From: Methylomicrobium sp035916875
GTDB lineage: Bacteria; Pseudomonadota; Gammaproteobacteria; Methylococcales; Methylomonadaceae
Direction: 5' to 3'
Assembly (NCBI RefSeq): GCF_035916875.1
Contig: NZ_JAXUHN010000030.1
Coordinates: 1-32,781 of the forward strand
DNA length: 32,781 nucleotides
Both the position numbers and the translations under genes were made by a program. Below, in pieces: positions 1 to 6,934 of this stretch (its first letter is position 1; every line of letters starts with the position of its first letter). The notes beneath the pieces were generated by a model that was not told where the DNA came from, did not search any database, and saw only the letters and a list, made by a program, of their open reading frames with translations.

Positions 1-65
1 CGCACCAAGCGAACCGCTCGTTCCCGAAATTCGGGTGAATAATGGTTTGTGGTTTTCTCTTTCAT
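1..65 (-). CDS. IS3-family transposase OrfA, N-terminal fragment (partial)
   Basis: The first 21 codons read MKEKTTNHYSPEFRERAVRL followed by V, then the window ends. The pattern 'YSPEFRERAVRLV' is the conserved opening of the helix-turn-helix OrfA protein of IS3-family elements, which binds the element ends and is normally joined to the DDE catalytic OrfB by programmed frameshifting. The frame was translated by hand from the reverse complement. Its position just inside a TGAACCGCCC end supports the assignment. Whether the element is intact cannot be judged from this window. Confidence 0.72.
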   Translation of the reverse strand, partial: MKEKTTNHYSPEFRERAVRLV

Positions 66-115
66 AGCTTCATCTTCTCAAAAGTTGAAGCCTCCATCAA
101 ACCCAGGGCGGTTCA
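1..115 (-). mobile_element. End of an IS3-family insertion sequence (cut by the window edge)
   Basis: On the minus strand an element appears to begin at 115 with TGAACCGCCC, the kind of terminal inverted repeat used by many IS3-family elements. It is followed within about 50 bp by the start of an OrfA-type reading frame. The element runs off the left edge, so the other inverted repeat, OrfB and the target duplication cannot be seen. It interrupts the RAYT relic that occupies 116-394. The outer boundary is inferred from the inverted-repeat look-alike alone. Confidence 0.7.
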
Positions 116-394
116 AGTCCGTCCGGTGATAATGATGAGCACTAGCCAAAGACACCCTGCGTTTGATCGAATTCCAACGCATTGAATAATCGGCGTCGCC
201 CGCCGACAATGTCCAAAGAGTGCAAATGGTCAGGCAGTAAAACCCACGCATCGATGGTGAGGATGACGCGATTGAACCGTTTTAACCGCATCGCGCAATG
301 CCGCAGCATTGCAAAGAATCGAGCGGCGGCGATAGGTGACCATCGTGAAAAAGTAAGTTGCCCCCGGAATATCGGCGCGCCAATAACGTGACAT
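116..394 (-). pseudogene. REP-associated tyrosine transposase (RAYT, Y1/HUH family), frameshifted and truncated
   Basis: Read from 394 downward, the minus strand encodes MSRYWRADIPGATYFFTMVT and then YRRRSILCNAAALRDAV, the characteristic RAYT N-terminus. The reading then has to change frame near 260 to give IDAWVLLPDHLHSL, and again near 215 to give WTLSAGDADYSMRWNSIKRR. The 'DHLH' is the HUH metal-binding motif. After 'VSLASAHHYHRTD' the similarity stops at the IS3 end at 115, so the part carrying the catalytic tyrosine is absent. In other genomes RAYTs are single-copy domesticated transposases linked to REP palindromes, and a REP-like hairpin lies about 50 bp upstream here. With two frameshifts and a truncation it cannot encode a working enzyme. 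Confidence 0.8.
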
Positions 395-445
395 AACTAA
401 ATGCAGTTACCAATCAGATTTTGATTATAGCAAAAGCCATTAAAT

Positions 446-479
446 GTAGGGTAGGCACGAAAAGCGTGCCACCCTACCC
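446..479. repeat. REP-like palindrome beside the RAYT relic
   Basis: GTAGGGTAGGCACG is followed by the loop AAAAG and then CGTGCCACCCTAC. The two arms pair except for one bulged A. The core GGCACGAAAAGC occurs again at 1595-1606 and 3735-3746. Its position about 50 bp upstream of the RAYT start is typical of the REP copies that flank RAYT genes. Confidence 0.75.
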
Positions 480-504
480 GATTCATTGTTAACGGATAGC
501 CGGT

Positions 505-1062
505 TTAATTGCCGGTCACGGCAAACCACACATCTCCTTCATTATGGTCGCCATTTAAGATCATGACGACAGGTGCCAAGCACGGATTGGGAAGATGATT
601 AATTTGTGCTTTGATATTGGCATTGCCCTTGCCGATAGGTTTGTGGACCGGAAAAGGACCAGTGATAAAAGTGGAGAAAGGGGAAGCTGCACCGTCGGAA
701 GCAGTTTGACAACTCACGAGTGCTCGAAAGTGGTCTTCATCGTTATCATTGTTAGCTGGCGGCGGATTATTAAAAATGAGTCCTTTGATGTTAATAATCA
801 GCTTTCCGTTCGAAAACAATTTCCCATCGACAGATTTGGCAATCTGCCAGGGTTGATAATCGCCGAGTATTCCCCTGACAGTGGGATCACTATCAACTGA
901 AGGATTATGCGATAAAAACGGCTCATTTACCCCATACATAGTGTGAAATTGGAGAAGAATTTTTACCCCCTTGGAGTAAGCAGAAGATTTTTCGGAATTC
1001 GCTGAAAATGCCGGCATTGCCAATATGGACAGCATTAGGATAAAGCTGTACTTTCTAAACAT
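505..1062 (-). CDS. Exported protein of unknown function
   Basis: I do not recognise this 185-aa protein. It starts MFRKYSFILMLSILAMPAFS, a clear Sec signal peptide with probable cleavage after AFS (residue 20), so it should be periplasmic or secreted. The mature part has only two cysteines, about 45 residues apart (in 'LVSCQTAS' and 'NPCLAPV'), which could form one disulfide. It ends with hydrophobic, strand-like segments, suggesting a small beta-rich fold. The start is supported by GAGGAG about 7 nt upstream of the ATG. It is monocistronic and lies between the RAYT/IS3 remnants and a REP-rich stretch, so it may be accessory. It looks AT-rich by eye compared with the genes after 3.9 kb. Confidence 0.7.
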   Translation of the reverse strand: MFRKYSFILMLSILAMPAFSANSEKSSAYSKGVKILLQFHTMYGVNEPFLSHNPSVDSDPTVRGILGDYQPWQIAKSVDGKLFSNGKLIINIKGLIFNNPPPANNDNDEDHFRALVSCQTASDGAASPFSTFITGPFPVHKPIGKGNANIKAQINHLPNPCLAPVVMILNGDHNEGDVWFAVTGN

Positions 1063-1455
1063 AACAGGCTCCTCGCATATTTGATGGAATTGAGTCGTTT
1101 ATCAACTCTTTGCCATGGCTGAGTTTATAAACATGTAAGTAGTCGGTAATACCCTAAAAAGCCTCCCTAATCTACTTATTGCGCTTCAATTGAAAAATCG
1201 ATGAGCGTTTTACGCTCCCTCTCGGTCATACGGATACTCACTTTGTGAGTGATCTATATTCTTTAGAAAGGTTTAATCTCGATCGCTTTGCAAGACATCA
1301 TTCATTAACTGCTAATGATTCGGCCACCTTATGTGTCCACAAGATCGGCCCATAACCCGTCTACGACAAAAATAGGTAACAATACTCATCACAATAATTT
1401 TTTTGGTATCCTTACTCAGCCGACTGACCCTATCGGAGATAAAATCCTGCGGCCG

Positions 1456-1475
1456 GACGGGATATTCATCCCGTC
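1456..1475. repeat. Short palindrome GACGGGA-6-TCCCGTC
   Basis: Perfect 7-bp arms with a 6-nt loop. It is the first unit of a run of palindromes between 1.44 and 1.71 kb and resembles a small REP half-unit. Confidence 0.5.
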
Positions 1476-1533
1476 GGCGTCCATTGGAGAGGCATGGACA
1501 ATCTTGATAATTCTCGTTTGCGAGGGCTATCCA

Positions 1534-1623
1534 AACGTTAGGGGCGGGGTTGCGAACCTCGACCCGCTCAAGCATTGCAAATCCGTTCCGCGTAGGCACG
1601 AAAAGCGCGTGCCGACCCTACCT
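1534..1623 (+). repeat. Composite REP-like repeat, copy 1
   Basis: The unit consists of an imperfect palindrome around GCGGGGTTGCGAACC...CCCGC, a linker, GCATTG-AAA-CCGTTC, and a GGCACGAAAAGC hairpin. It aligns in the same orientation with 3672-3766. Within the 35-nt section 1572-1606 versus 3712-3746 I count four mismatches. The two copies bracket the TerD-nuclease gene. Confidence 0.75.
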
Positions 1624-1643
1624 GACTATCCAACCCGCAGCGT

Positions 1644-1709
1644 GTAGCCCGAATGAAACGCATCGATATCAGCGCTTCCCCGGATTCCGCTGCGTTTCAT
1701 TCGGGCTAC
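1644..1709. repeat. Large inverted repeat overlapping the 3' end of the TerD-nuclease gene
   Basis: GTAGCCCGAATGAAACGCA at 1644-1662 is the exact reverse complement of 1691-1709, giving 19-bp perfect arms with a 28-nt loop. The outer arm contains the TAG stop codon (1706-1708) of the minus-strand gene that ends there. It is a REP-type palindrome and may also act as an mRNA 3'-end stabiliser or terminator. Confidence 0.85.
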
Positions 1710-3439
1710 TTACTGAAAAGATTAAAAATCACCCCCCGAATCTCGCTAGGCATCACAGGCCTGACTCCAGCGTTGGACAGCTTATCTAGGATAGCTTGAT
1801 CAATGCTCGCAAAAGGATTATAAATCATTAAAAATTGATACTGATATTGCATCGAACCGACGGTCGCAAAGACTTTTTCCAGCCCTTTCATTTTATCGAT
1901 CATTTGATCAACATTTAAAGCTTCTTTCAAATTGCCTGATTTACACTCAACTGCCAAAATGGTTTTTCCCGCCAAAGCGACAATATCGAAATCGCCTTTT
2001 GATTTGAAAATTTCCGACGGCGACTGATAACTGACACGCGAGTAGATTTCGTGCAGTAATTGATTCCGACTTAGATGGTCCGAAATTATGCTGTAGGCAA
2101 AGGCGTTGAACCAGTGCCCGGTAATCAGGTCTCGGTGAGTTGTCGGATCGATCAACGTGATATTGAAGCGTATTTTGTTTTCTTGAGAGCGTATTCTTCT
2201 AAGCTTTCCGACATCAGTATTTACCCATTCTTTACTATTAAAAACATATAATTGTATTTGGAAAGGAGCAATTACACCGGCTTTTTGAAGGCTTTGTAGA
2301 AAGTCGTTGATTTCGACGGCTTCTTTGACGCGTGCGGTCAAGCAGGCCGGCCCCAATTGGTTCTGCGTGATCAAGGCTTTGAATGCCTGGTAAAAAGGGT
2401 AATTGGCCGAGAAAAAATCGCCAATTTTATATGACAAGTTAATTTCAAGATCTGAAAACTTATATACCGATAGAATGTCGATCGCGTTTTTGTGCAAGAT
2501 CCCAAGCGTTTTGGAATTTTTCAAAAGTCGCTGAAATTGAATGTGTTTTTTTAAAACATAACCGGGCTGCAAACTTTTCCATACCACCAGATTATTAACG
2601 AAAACTCCATCCTCACTGGTCAGATCGAGTGGCACGACTGACTTATGAATATGCTCCAATACCGCAATCATTTTTTTTGTGACTTCAGAAATTTCGACCA
2701 ATTTCTGTTTGGGAATTTCCGCCATTGGAATGGTTTCACTGGCTCCGATCAATGCTGCATGGAGGTCTTTGGCAATTTCGAGCGGATTTTTTTTATGGAT
2801 CGATTTTGAGCTACAGTTACTGGATTGCCCGTTCCGACCTACATCAGATTCGTCAATCTCTGCTGCAATTTCACTGCCAGCCGGCTGAGACGGTTTGGTT
2901 TCACCTTCGCTGACGTCCACGCCGAAATGAGCGGCCAGCGCATCCAGCCCTCCGTTAAAACCATCCCCGAGCGCCCTCAACTTCCATTGGCCGTTATTCA
3001 GATATAGCGTGAAAAATAGTAACGCTATTTCGGTCATTTCCTTGGTGTTTAAGACAAACTCAGCAATCTTTTCCCCGCTAATAGAATTGATTACATCGCC
3101 GCGACACGCGGATAAAACGGAAAAATTTTGCTTCTTGCTCAAACCGTCGTAGATACTCAGCGAAAAAACGACCTGATTGACATCCGGAGGGAGTAATTGC
3201 GGATTGACGAAAAATTCATGCTCTGAAGACTGCTTCTGTAGGACCCCAGCACAAAATACGGGTTGATTGAAAAACACAAAATCGGCGTCGCTGCGCACTT
3301 TACCGTGCCGGTTGAGAGCGAACGCACAACTATCGATTTCATAGCTTGGATGAGGTTTAAGCGCATCAAAACGGATTAACAGCGGCGTCCCGCCCGGGAG
3401 AGATATATTTTGTCCGGGCAATAATGAGATTACAGTCAT
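1706..3439 (-). CDS. TerD-domain protein fused to a PD-(D/E)XK nuclease-like domain
   Basis: This 577-aa protein has an N-terminal TerD domain (about residues 1-185). The opening 'ISLLPGQNISLPGG', then 'IDSCAFALNRHGKVRSDADF' and 'VVFSLSIYDGLSKKQNF', and the closing 'GQWKLRALGDGFNGGLDAL' follow the family pattern of tellurium-resistance, calcium-binding TerD proteins. A polar linker (about 185-215) leads to an unassigned middle section. The C-terminus (about 470-577) contains GDFDIVALAGKTILAVECKS, with D485, E498 and K500 placed as in PD-(D/E)XK nucleases, including the Card1/DUF1887 type. Ter operons are known for tellurite, phage and colicin resistance. No other ter gene is here. A stress- or phage-triggered nuclease role is my inference. 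The start is the first ATG, with no strong ribosome-binding site. Its stop lies in a REP arm. Confidence 0.75.
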   Translation of the reverse strand: MTVISLLPGQNISLPGGTPLLIRFDALKPHPSYEIDSCAFALNRHGKVRSDADFVFFNQPVFCAGVLQKQSSEHEFFVNPQLLPPDVNQVVFSLSIYDGLSKKQNFSVLSACRGDVINSISGEKIAEFVLNTKEMTEIALLFFTLYLNNGQWKLRALGDGFNGGLDALAAHFGVDVSEGETKPSQPAGSEIAAEIDESDVGRNGQSSNCSSKSIHKKNPLEIAKDLHAALIGASETIPMAEIPKQKLVEISEVTKKMIAVLEHIHKSVVPLDLTSEDGVFVNNLVVWKSLQPGYVLKKHIQFQRLLKNSKTLGILHKNAIDILSVYKFSDLEINLSYKIGDFFSANYPFYQAFKALITQNQLGPACLTARVKEAVEINDFLQSLQKAGVIAPFQIQLYVFNSKEWVNTDVGKLRRIRSQENKIRFNITLIDPTTHRDLITGHWFNAFAYSIISDHLSRNQLLHEIYSRVSYQSPSEIFKSKGDFDIVALAGKTILAVECKSGNLKEALNVDQMIDKMKGLEKVFATVGSMQYQYQFLMIYNPFASIDQAILDKLSNAGVRPVMPSEIRGVIFNLFSK

Positions 3440-3602
3440 TTATCTGGCTGACCAAAAACAATTCAAGAATAAGACAGGGTCCAGTAAATATAGCAGCTTA
3501 TGTTGGCTCGAAGAGTGGTTTCGCACAGCAAACCACCATAGACAAATCAATCACAATGGATCGATGCAAAAAAGCAATCAAAAAAAAGGCGACCGCCGTC
3601 GA

Positions 3603-3621
3603 ACGGGGCATGTTGCCCCGT
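3603..3621. repeat. Short palindrome ACGGGGCA-3-TGCCCCGT
   Basis: Perfect 8-bp arms with a 3-nt loop. It lies 50 bp before composite repeat copy 2, as the GACGGGA palindrome precedes copy 1. Confidence 0.55.
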
Positions 3622-3671
3622 CCGGACGTTTTGCATTCATTAAACATGGCCATTAAGCTCAGGCATTGTAG

Positions 3672-3766
3672 AACCGTTGGGGACGGGGTTGCAAACCCCG
3701 TCCCGCTTGTGGCATTGTAAACCCGTTCAGCGTGGGCACGAAAAGCACGTTTCCACCCTTCCCGGC
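3672..3766 (+). repeat. Composite REP-like repeat, copy 2
   Basis: It contains a perfect palindrome, GGGACGGGGTT (3680-3690) with a 3-nt loop and AACCCCGTCCC (3694-3704), then GCATTGTAAACCCGTTC and the GGCACGAAAAGC hairpin. It is a direct repeat of 1534-1623, about 2.1 kb away, on the other side of the TerD-nuclease gene. Confidence 0.75.
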
Positions 3767-3833
3767 TTTCCGGACATCCTCCCTAAGTCGACAAATCCTA
3801 CGGAAGCTAAAAACCCGCCCTCATTATGCCAGG

Positions 3834-3866
3834 CAAAAAAAAGGCGGCCCAAGGCCGCCTTTTTTC
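3834..3866 (-). terminator. Rho-independent terminator of the rpsP-rimM-trmD-rplS operon
   Basis: A GGCGGCC stem with a 3-nt loop is followed on the minus strand by a run of eight or nine T. The opposite side also carries six T, so it could work in both directions. It lies 17 bp past the rplS stop. Confidence 0.88.
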
Positions 3867-3882
3867 TTCCGCGAAAAACTTC

Positions 3883-4224
3883 TTACAGCTTTTCTTTAAT
3901 TCTCGCTGCCTTACCGGTCAAATCACGCAAGTAGTACAGCTTCGCCCGGCGTACGTCGCCGCGGCGCTTGACTTGAATTTCGCTGATCAACGGGCTGTGC
4001 GTTTGGAAAACGCGCTCGACGCCGGTGCCGTGCGAAATTTTTCTGACGGTGAATGCAGAATTCAAACCGCGGTTGCGCTTTGCGATCACGACGCCTTCGA
4101 ACGCCTGGATTCTTTCACGCTCGCCTTCCTTGACGCGGACCTGTACGACCACGGTATCGCCGGTCGAAAAGTCCGGGATCTGTTTTAATTGTTCTTTTTC
4201 CAATGCTTCAATAATATTGCTCAT
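3883..4224 (-). CDS. rplS: 50S ribosomal protein L19
   Basis: Bacterial ribosomal protein bL19 (113 aa), located at the 30S-50S interface. The sequence matches the family from end to end: MSNIIEALEKEQLK at the start, then 'AFEGVVIAKRNRGLNSAFTV', 'GVERVFQTHSPLI', and 'VKRRGDVRRAKLYYLRDLTG' followed by KAARIKEKL. The ATG at 4224 is preferred over a GTG two codons upstream because AGGTG sits at the proper distance and the protein then starts with the family's MSNII. It is the last gene of the operon, 8 nt after trmD, and ends at a strong terminator. Confidence 0.97.
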   Translation of the reverse strand: MSNIIEALEKEQLKQIPDFSTGDTVVVQVRVKEGERERIQAFEGVVIAKRNRGLNSAFTVRKISHGTGVERVFQTHSPLISEIQVKRRGDVRRAKLYYLRDLTGKAARIKEKL

Positions 4225-4232
4225 TACCACAC

Positions 4233-4976
4233 CTAATAAACATCAACTTCAATTTTAAATTCATTCAGCAGGGCTTGCTGTTCCGGGCTTAGCTGCTTGT
4301 CTGCCAGCAAGTCCGGGCGTCTCTGCCAGGTTCTGCCGAGCGCCTGCTTCATCCGCCAGCGCTCGATTTCGGCATGATTGCCGCCCAACAACACCTTCGG
4401 CACCGGATAGCCATCCAGATGCTCGGGCCGGGTAAAATGCGGACAATCCAACAATCCGTTCCAGTGCGAGTCCTGCTCTGCGGAGGCTTCATCGCCCAGC
4501 ACGCCGGGCAATAAGCGCGTAATGCCGTCGATCACGATCAAAGCCGCTAGCTCGCCGCCGCTGATCACATAGTCGCCGAGCGACCATTCCTCATCACAAT
4601 CGAGCTCGACGAAACGTTCGTCAACGCCTTCATAACGCCCTGCGACAAGAATCAATTGACTGAGCTGACTGGCCTCGGCCAACATTTCCTGGGTCAATAA
4701 CTTGCCTTGAGGACTTAAATAAACCACTTTGGCGAGGCTTGCACCCGCCGCTTTAGCCGCCGTTACCGCATCATGCAGGGGCGGGTATTTCATCACCATG
4801 CCCGGACCGCCTCCATAAGGCCGGTCATCGACGGTCCGGTGCCGGTCTTCGGTATAGTCCCTGGGGTTCCATACGTTCAGACTGACCAGTTGCCGTTCGA
4901 TGGCTCTGCCGGTCACGCCATAGCTTGCGGCTGCGGCGACCATGTCCGGGAAGATCGAGACGACATCAAAACGCAT
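4233..4976 (-). CDS. trmD: tRNA (guanine-N1)-methyltransferase
   Basis: TrmD makes m1G37 in tRNAs that read CNN codons, using S-adenosylmethionine, and so prevents +1 frameshifting. This 247-aa protein has the family opening 'MRFDVVSIFPDM', the 'DDRPYGGGPGMVMKYPPL' segment, the trefoil-knot AdoMet site ('LVAGRYEGVDERF', 'SLGDYVISGGE') and the C-terminal 'PHFTRPEHLDGYPVPKVLLG'. The length is normal for the family. It lies between rimM (8-nt gap) and rplS, the standard gammaproteobacterial order, and is co-transcribed with them. Confidence 0.97.
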   Translation of the reverse strand: MRFDVVSIFPDMVAAAASYGVTGRAIERQLVSLNVWNPRDYTEDRHRTVDDRPYGGGPGMVMKYPPLHDAVTAAKAAGASLAKVVYLSPQGKLLTQEMLAEASQLSQLILVAGRYEGVDERFVELDCDEEWSLGDYVISGGELAALIVIDGITRLLPGVLGDEASAEQDSHWNGLLDCPHFTRPEHLDGYPVPKVLLGGNHAEIERWRMKQALGRTWQRRPDLLADKQLSPEQQALLNEFKIEVDVY

Positions 4977-4984
4977 GCCGGCGT

Positions 4985-5497
4985 TTAAAAATCAGGGTCC
5001 CAATCGACCGTAATTCGGCCGGCTTCGCGGTCAATCTTGACGATCACTTGGCCCTTGATAAACGGCACCGCACGTTCGCGTTCGCCTTTGACGATCAACA
5101 CGTCATTCGCGCCGGTTTCGAGCAGGTTGTCCACCACACCTAGCACCACGCCGCCGGTCGTCACGACCTCCAGTCCGAGCAAATCGGACCAGTAATATTC
5201 GCCTTCGGACGTTGCGGGCAGTTGCTCGCGGTGTATGAAAATCTCCCAACCGACCAAGGTTTCGGCCTGATTGCGATCGTTCACATCCTTGATCTGAGCA
5301 ACGATGCCGCCGCCCTGCTGATGACCACTGACGACTTCGACCATCTTCGTCTCACCCTTTTTTATCAGCAGCCAAGGCGAATAATTCAGGATGTTTTCCT
5401 TCGGGCTGGTGTAAGAAAAAATCTTTAACCAGCCTTTAATTCCGAAAACGCCGGAGATTTTACCGACGTCGACGGTGTTATCGTGTTCTTTGGTCAA
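4985..5497 (-). CDS. rimM: 16S rRNA processing protein RimM
   Basis: RimM binds ribosomal protein S19 and helps mature the 3' (head) domain of 16S rRNA. The 170-aa sequence has the N-terminal RimM motif 'VGKISGVFGIKGWLKIFSYT' and the C-terminal PRC-barrel with 'EYYWSDLLGLEV', 'GVVDNLLETGANDVLIV' and 'VPFIKGQVIVKID'. Translation appears to start at a TTG, with ACAGG a few bases upstream. No ATG is available at a suitable place, so a weak start may keep RimM below the level of the flanking ribosomal proteins. It is 8 nt from rpsP and 8 nt from trmD. Confidence 0.95.
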   Translation of the reverse strand: MTKEHDNTVDVGKISGVFGIKGWLKIFSYTSPKENILNYSPWLLIKKGETKMVEVVSGHQQGGGIVAQIKDVNDRNQAETLVGWEIFIHREQLPATSEGEYYWSDLLGLEVVTTGGVVLGVVDNLLETGANDVLIVKGERERAVPFIKGQVIVKIDREAGRITVDWDPDF

Positions 5498-5505
5498 AAC
5501 CTGTA

Positions 5506-5757
5506 TTAGGCGGTTGCCTTCGCAGCGTCTTTGATCAGTCTCGCAACACGGTCGGAAGGTTGCGCGCCATTGGATTTCCAGTATTCAACACGCTCGCTGT
5601 CCAGACGCAGCCTGACTTCGCTACCGCGCGCCAATGGGTTGAAGAAGCCGACACGCTCGATATAACGACCGTCGCGGCCGCTTCTGCTGTCGGCGACGAT
5701 GACATGATAAAAAGGACGATTTTTTGCGCCGGTTCTAGTAAGGCGGATGGTTACCAT
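5506..5757 (-). CDS. rpsP: 30S ribosomal protein S16
   Basis: Bacterial ribosomal protein bS16 (83 aa), needed for 30S assembly. It begins MVTIRLTRTGAKNRPFYHVI and continues 'DSRSGRDGRYIERVGFFNPL', the family signature. The start is the ATG at 5757, preceded by GAGGAAA at the right spacing; a longer frame from an upstream TTG would swallow that ribosome-binding site. It is the first gene of the rpsP-rimM-trmD-rplS operon, with a promoter about 45-70 bp upstream. Confidence 0.97.
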   Translation of the reverse strand: MVTIRLTRTGAKNRPFYHVIVADSRSGRDGRYIERVGFFNPLARGSEVRLRLDSERVEYWKSNGAQPSDRVARLIKDAAKATA

Positions 5758-5801
5758 TAAAGTTTTCCTCAAAACATTTAATTCAAAAATTTAATCTGCC
5801 T

Positions 5802-5829
5802 ATTGTACGCAATTTTCCTGATATGTAAA
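5802..5829 (-). promoter_or_regulatory. Sigma-70 promoter of the rpsP operon
   Basis: On the minus strand the -35 is TTTACA (5829-5824) and the -10 is TACAAT (5807-5802), separated by 16 bp. Transcription should start near 5795, giving a leader of about 40 nt before the rpsP ATG. Confidence 0.7.
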
Positions 5830-6142
5830 GCCATGAATCATCCAAAAATGCTGACCGGCGGTCTGGGCTTGACCGAGGCGGGAGCGCGATGAACAAAGAA
5901 CTCCTCCAGTTAAGCTTCTATCATACTTCTACAGTCAAGTTTTCGGAAAACGGCGTGCAGCGTGGATAAGCCTAGCGCATCCGCTAAGCTGCCAAAGTAT
6001 TGGACTTATCCCTCCGACGCTGTCCTCATAAAAAATCCGTAGGAATGACTGCGCCGAATACAAAACGTAGCATGATCGAACCAGCGCTCACTCGATTTTC
6101 AGGTTAAAATGATTTATTTAGCATTACCTTCAATACATCACA
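5830..6142. other. Intergenic region between rpsP and thiD, no gene seen
   Basis: This divergent spacer contains GTGGATAAGCCTAGCGCATCC near 5963-5983, which resembles a decayed REP-type unit. I looked for a TPP riboswitch upstream of thiD and could not make out its conserved elements. No strong plus-strand promoter is evident, although one must exist here for the thiD-moeA operon. Confidence 0.5.
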
Positions 6143-6934
6143 ATGCCGATCACACGCCCTGTCGTTCTCTGCTTTTCCGGCCACGATCCGAGCGGTGGGG
6201 CCGGCGTGCAGGCCGATATCGAAACGCTGGTCAGCCACCGCTGCCATGCCGCCAGCGTCATCACCGCGCTGACCGAGCAGGACACTCGCAATGTCAAAAA
6301 ACTGCTGCCGCAACATCCCGCCGACATTATCGACCAGGCGAACACCGTACTGGCGGACCTGGACGTCAAAGCCTTCAAAATCGGTCTGATAGGCCATCAC
6401 GAAACCGCCGCGGCGATCCATGCGATACTGCAAGAGCATCCGCACATCCCGGTCGTGCTCGACCCGGTACTCGCGGCAGGCGGCGGCGCGGCGGTGGCGG
6501 ATCGGCAATTGCTCGATGCAATCGTCGATCTTCTGCTGCCCTTTACGACCGTGCTGACCCCGAATAGTTACGAAGCCCGCAAACTGGCCGAGCTTGACGA
6601 TCTGGATCAGTGCGGACTGGCCTTGCTCGACAAAGGCTGCGGCTATGTACTGATTACCGGCACCCATGAAACCACACCGAAGGTCAGCAACCGTCTGTAT
6701 CATGATCGCCGCTGTCTGGAAACCTATCACTGGGACCGTCTGCCTGAAAATTACCACGGCTCCGGTTGCACCTTGGCGGCCAGCATTGCCGGTTTGATCG
6801 CACAGGGGCTGACACTGGCGCAGTCGATCGGCGAAGCGCAAGAATATACTTGGAATGCACTGCACCACAGTTATCTGCCCGGCAAGGGACAGCACAATCC
6901 GGACCGACTGTTCTGGATGGAGGCCGGAGTATGA
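6143..6934 (+). CDS. thiD: Hydroxymethylpyrimidine/phosphomethylpyrimidine kinase
   Basis: ThiD phosphorylates HMP to HMP-P and then HMP-PP, the pyrimidine half of thiamine. The 263-aa protein shows the ribokinase-fold signatures: 'CFSGHDPSGGAGVQADIETL' at the N-terminus (substrate site), 'VLDPVLAAGGGAAV', and the C-terminal anion hole and base 'YHGSGCTLAASIAGLIAQG'. The length is normal for a stand-alone ThiD. The ATG is preceded by no clear ribosome-binding site. It is the first gene of a seven-gene unit and its stop overlaps the thiE start by 4 bp (ATGA). Confidence 0.95.
   Translation: MPITRPVVLCFSGHDPSGGAGVQADIETLVSHRCHAASVITALTEQDTRNVKKLLPQHPADIIDQANTVLADLDVKAFKIGLIGHHETAAAIHAILQEHPHIPVVLDPVLAAGGGAAVADRQLLDAIVDLLLPFTTVLTPNSYEARKLAELDDLDQCGLALLDKGCGYVLITGTHETTPKVSNRLYHDRRCLETYHWDRLPENYHGSGCTLAASIAGLIAQGLTLAQSIGEAQEYTWNALHHSYLPGKGQHNPDRLFWMEAGV

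Larger units (their letters stand above)
1063..1705. other. Non-coding stretch that becomes rich in REP-like palindromes
   Basis: No convincing gene is present. The first half has small hairpins, such as GAGCG/CGCTC near 1203-1217 and ACTCAC/GTGAGT near 1230-1246. From about 1440 onward several palindromic units follow one another up to the end of the TerD-nuclease gene; these are listed separately. Confidence 0.6.
3440..3882. other. Non-coding spacer with REP-like palindromes between the TerD-nuclease gene and rplS
   Basis: No credible gene is present. The stretch should contain the promoter of the TerD-nuclease gene (minus strand), but no convincing -35/-10 pair is visible. From 3.6 kb onward it holds a small hairpin, the second composite repeat and the rplS terminator, each listed separately. 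Confidence 0.6.

Noticed and set aside
182..391. Plus-strand open frame of 69 codons
   Set aside because: It lies antisense to the RAYT relic, whose protein similarity on the minus strand explains the open stretch; no ribosome-binding site or family match.
1440..3770. Clusters of palindromes considered as a CRISPR array
   Set aside because: The units are unequal in length and spacing, are palindromic throughout, and have no regular spacers or cas genes nearby; they fit REP-type elements.
6000..6142. Possible TPP riboswitch upstream of thiD
   Set aside because: The conserved TPP-box elements (such as CTGAGA and the paired helices) could not be found, so none is reported.
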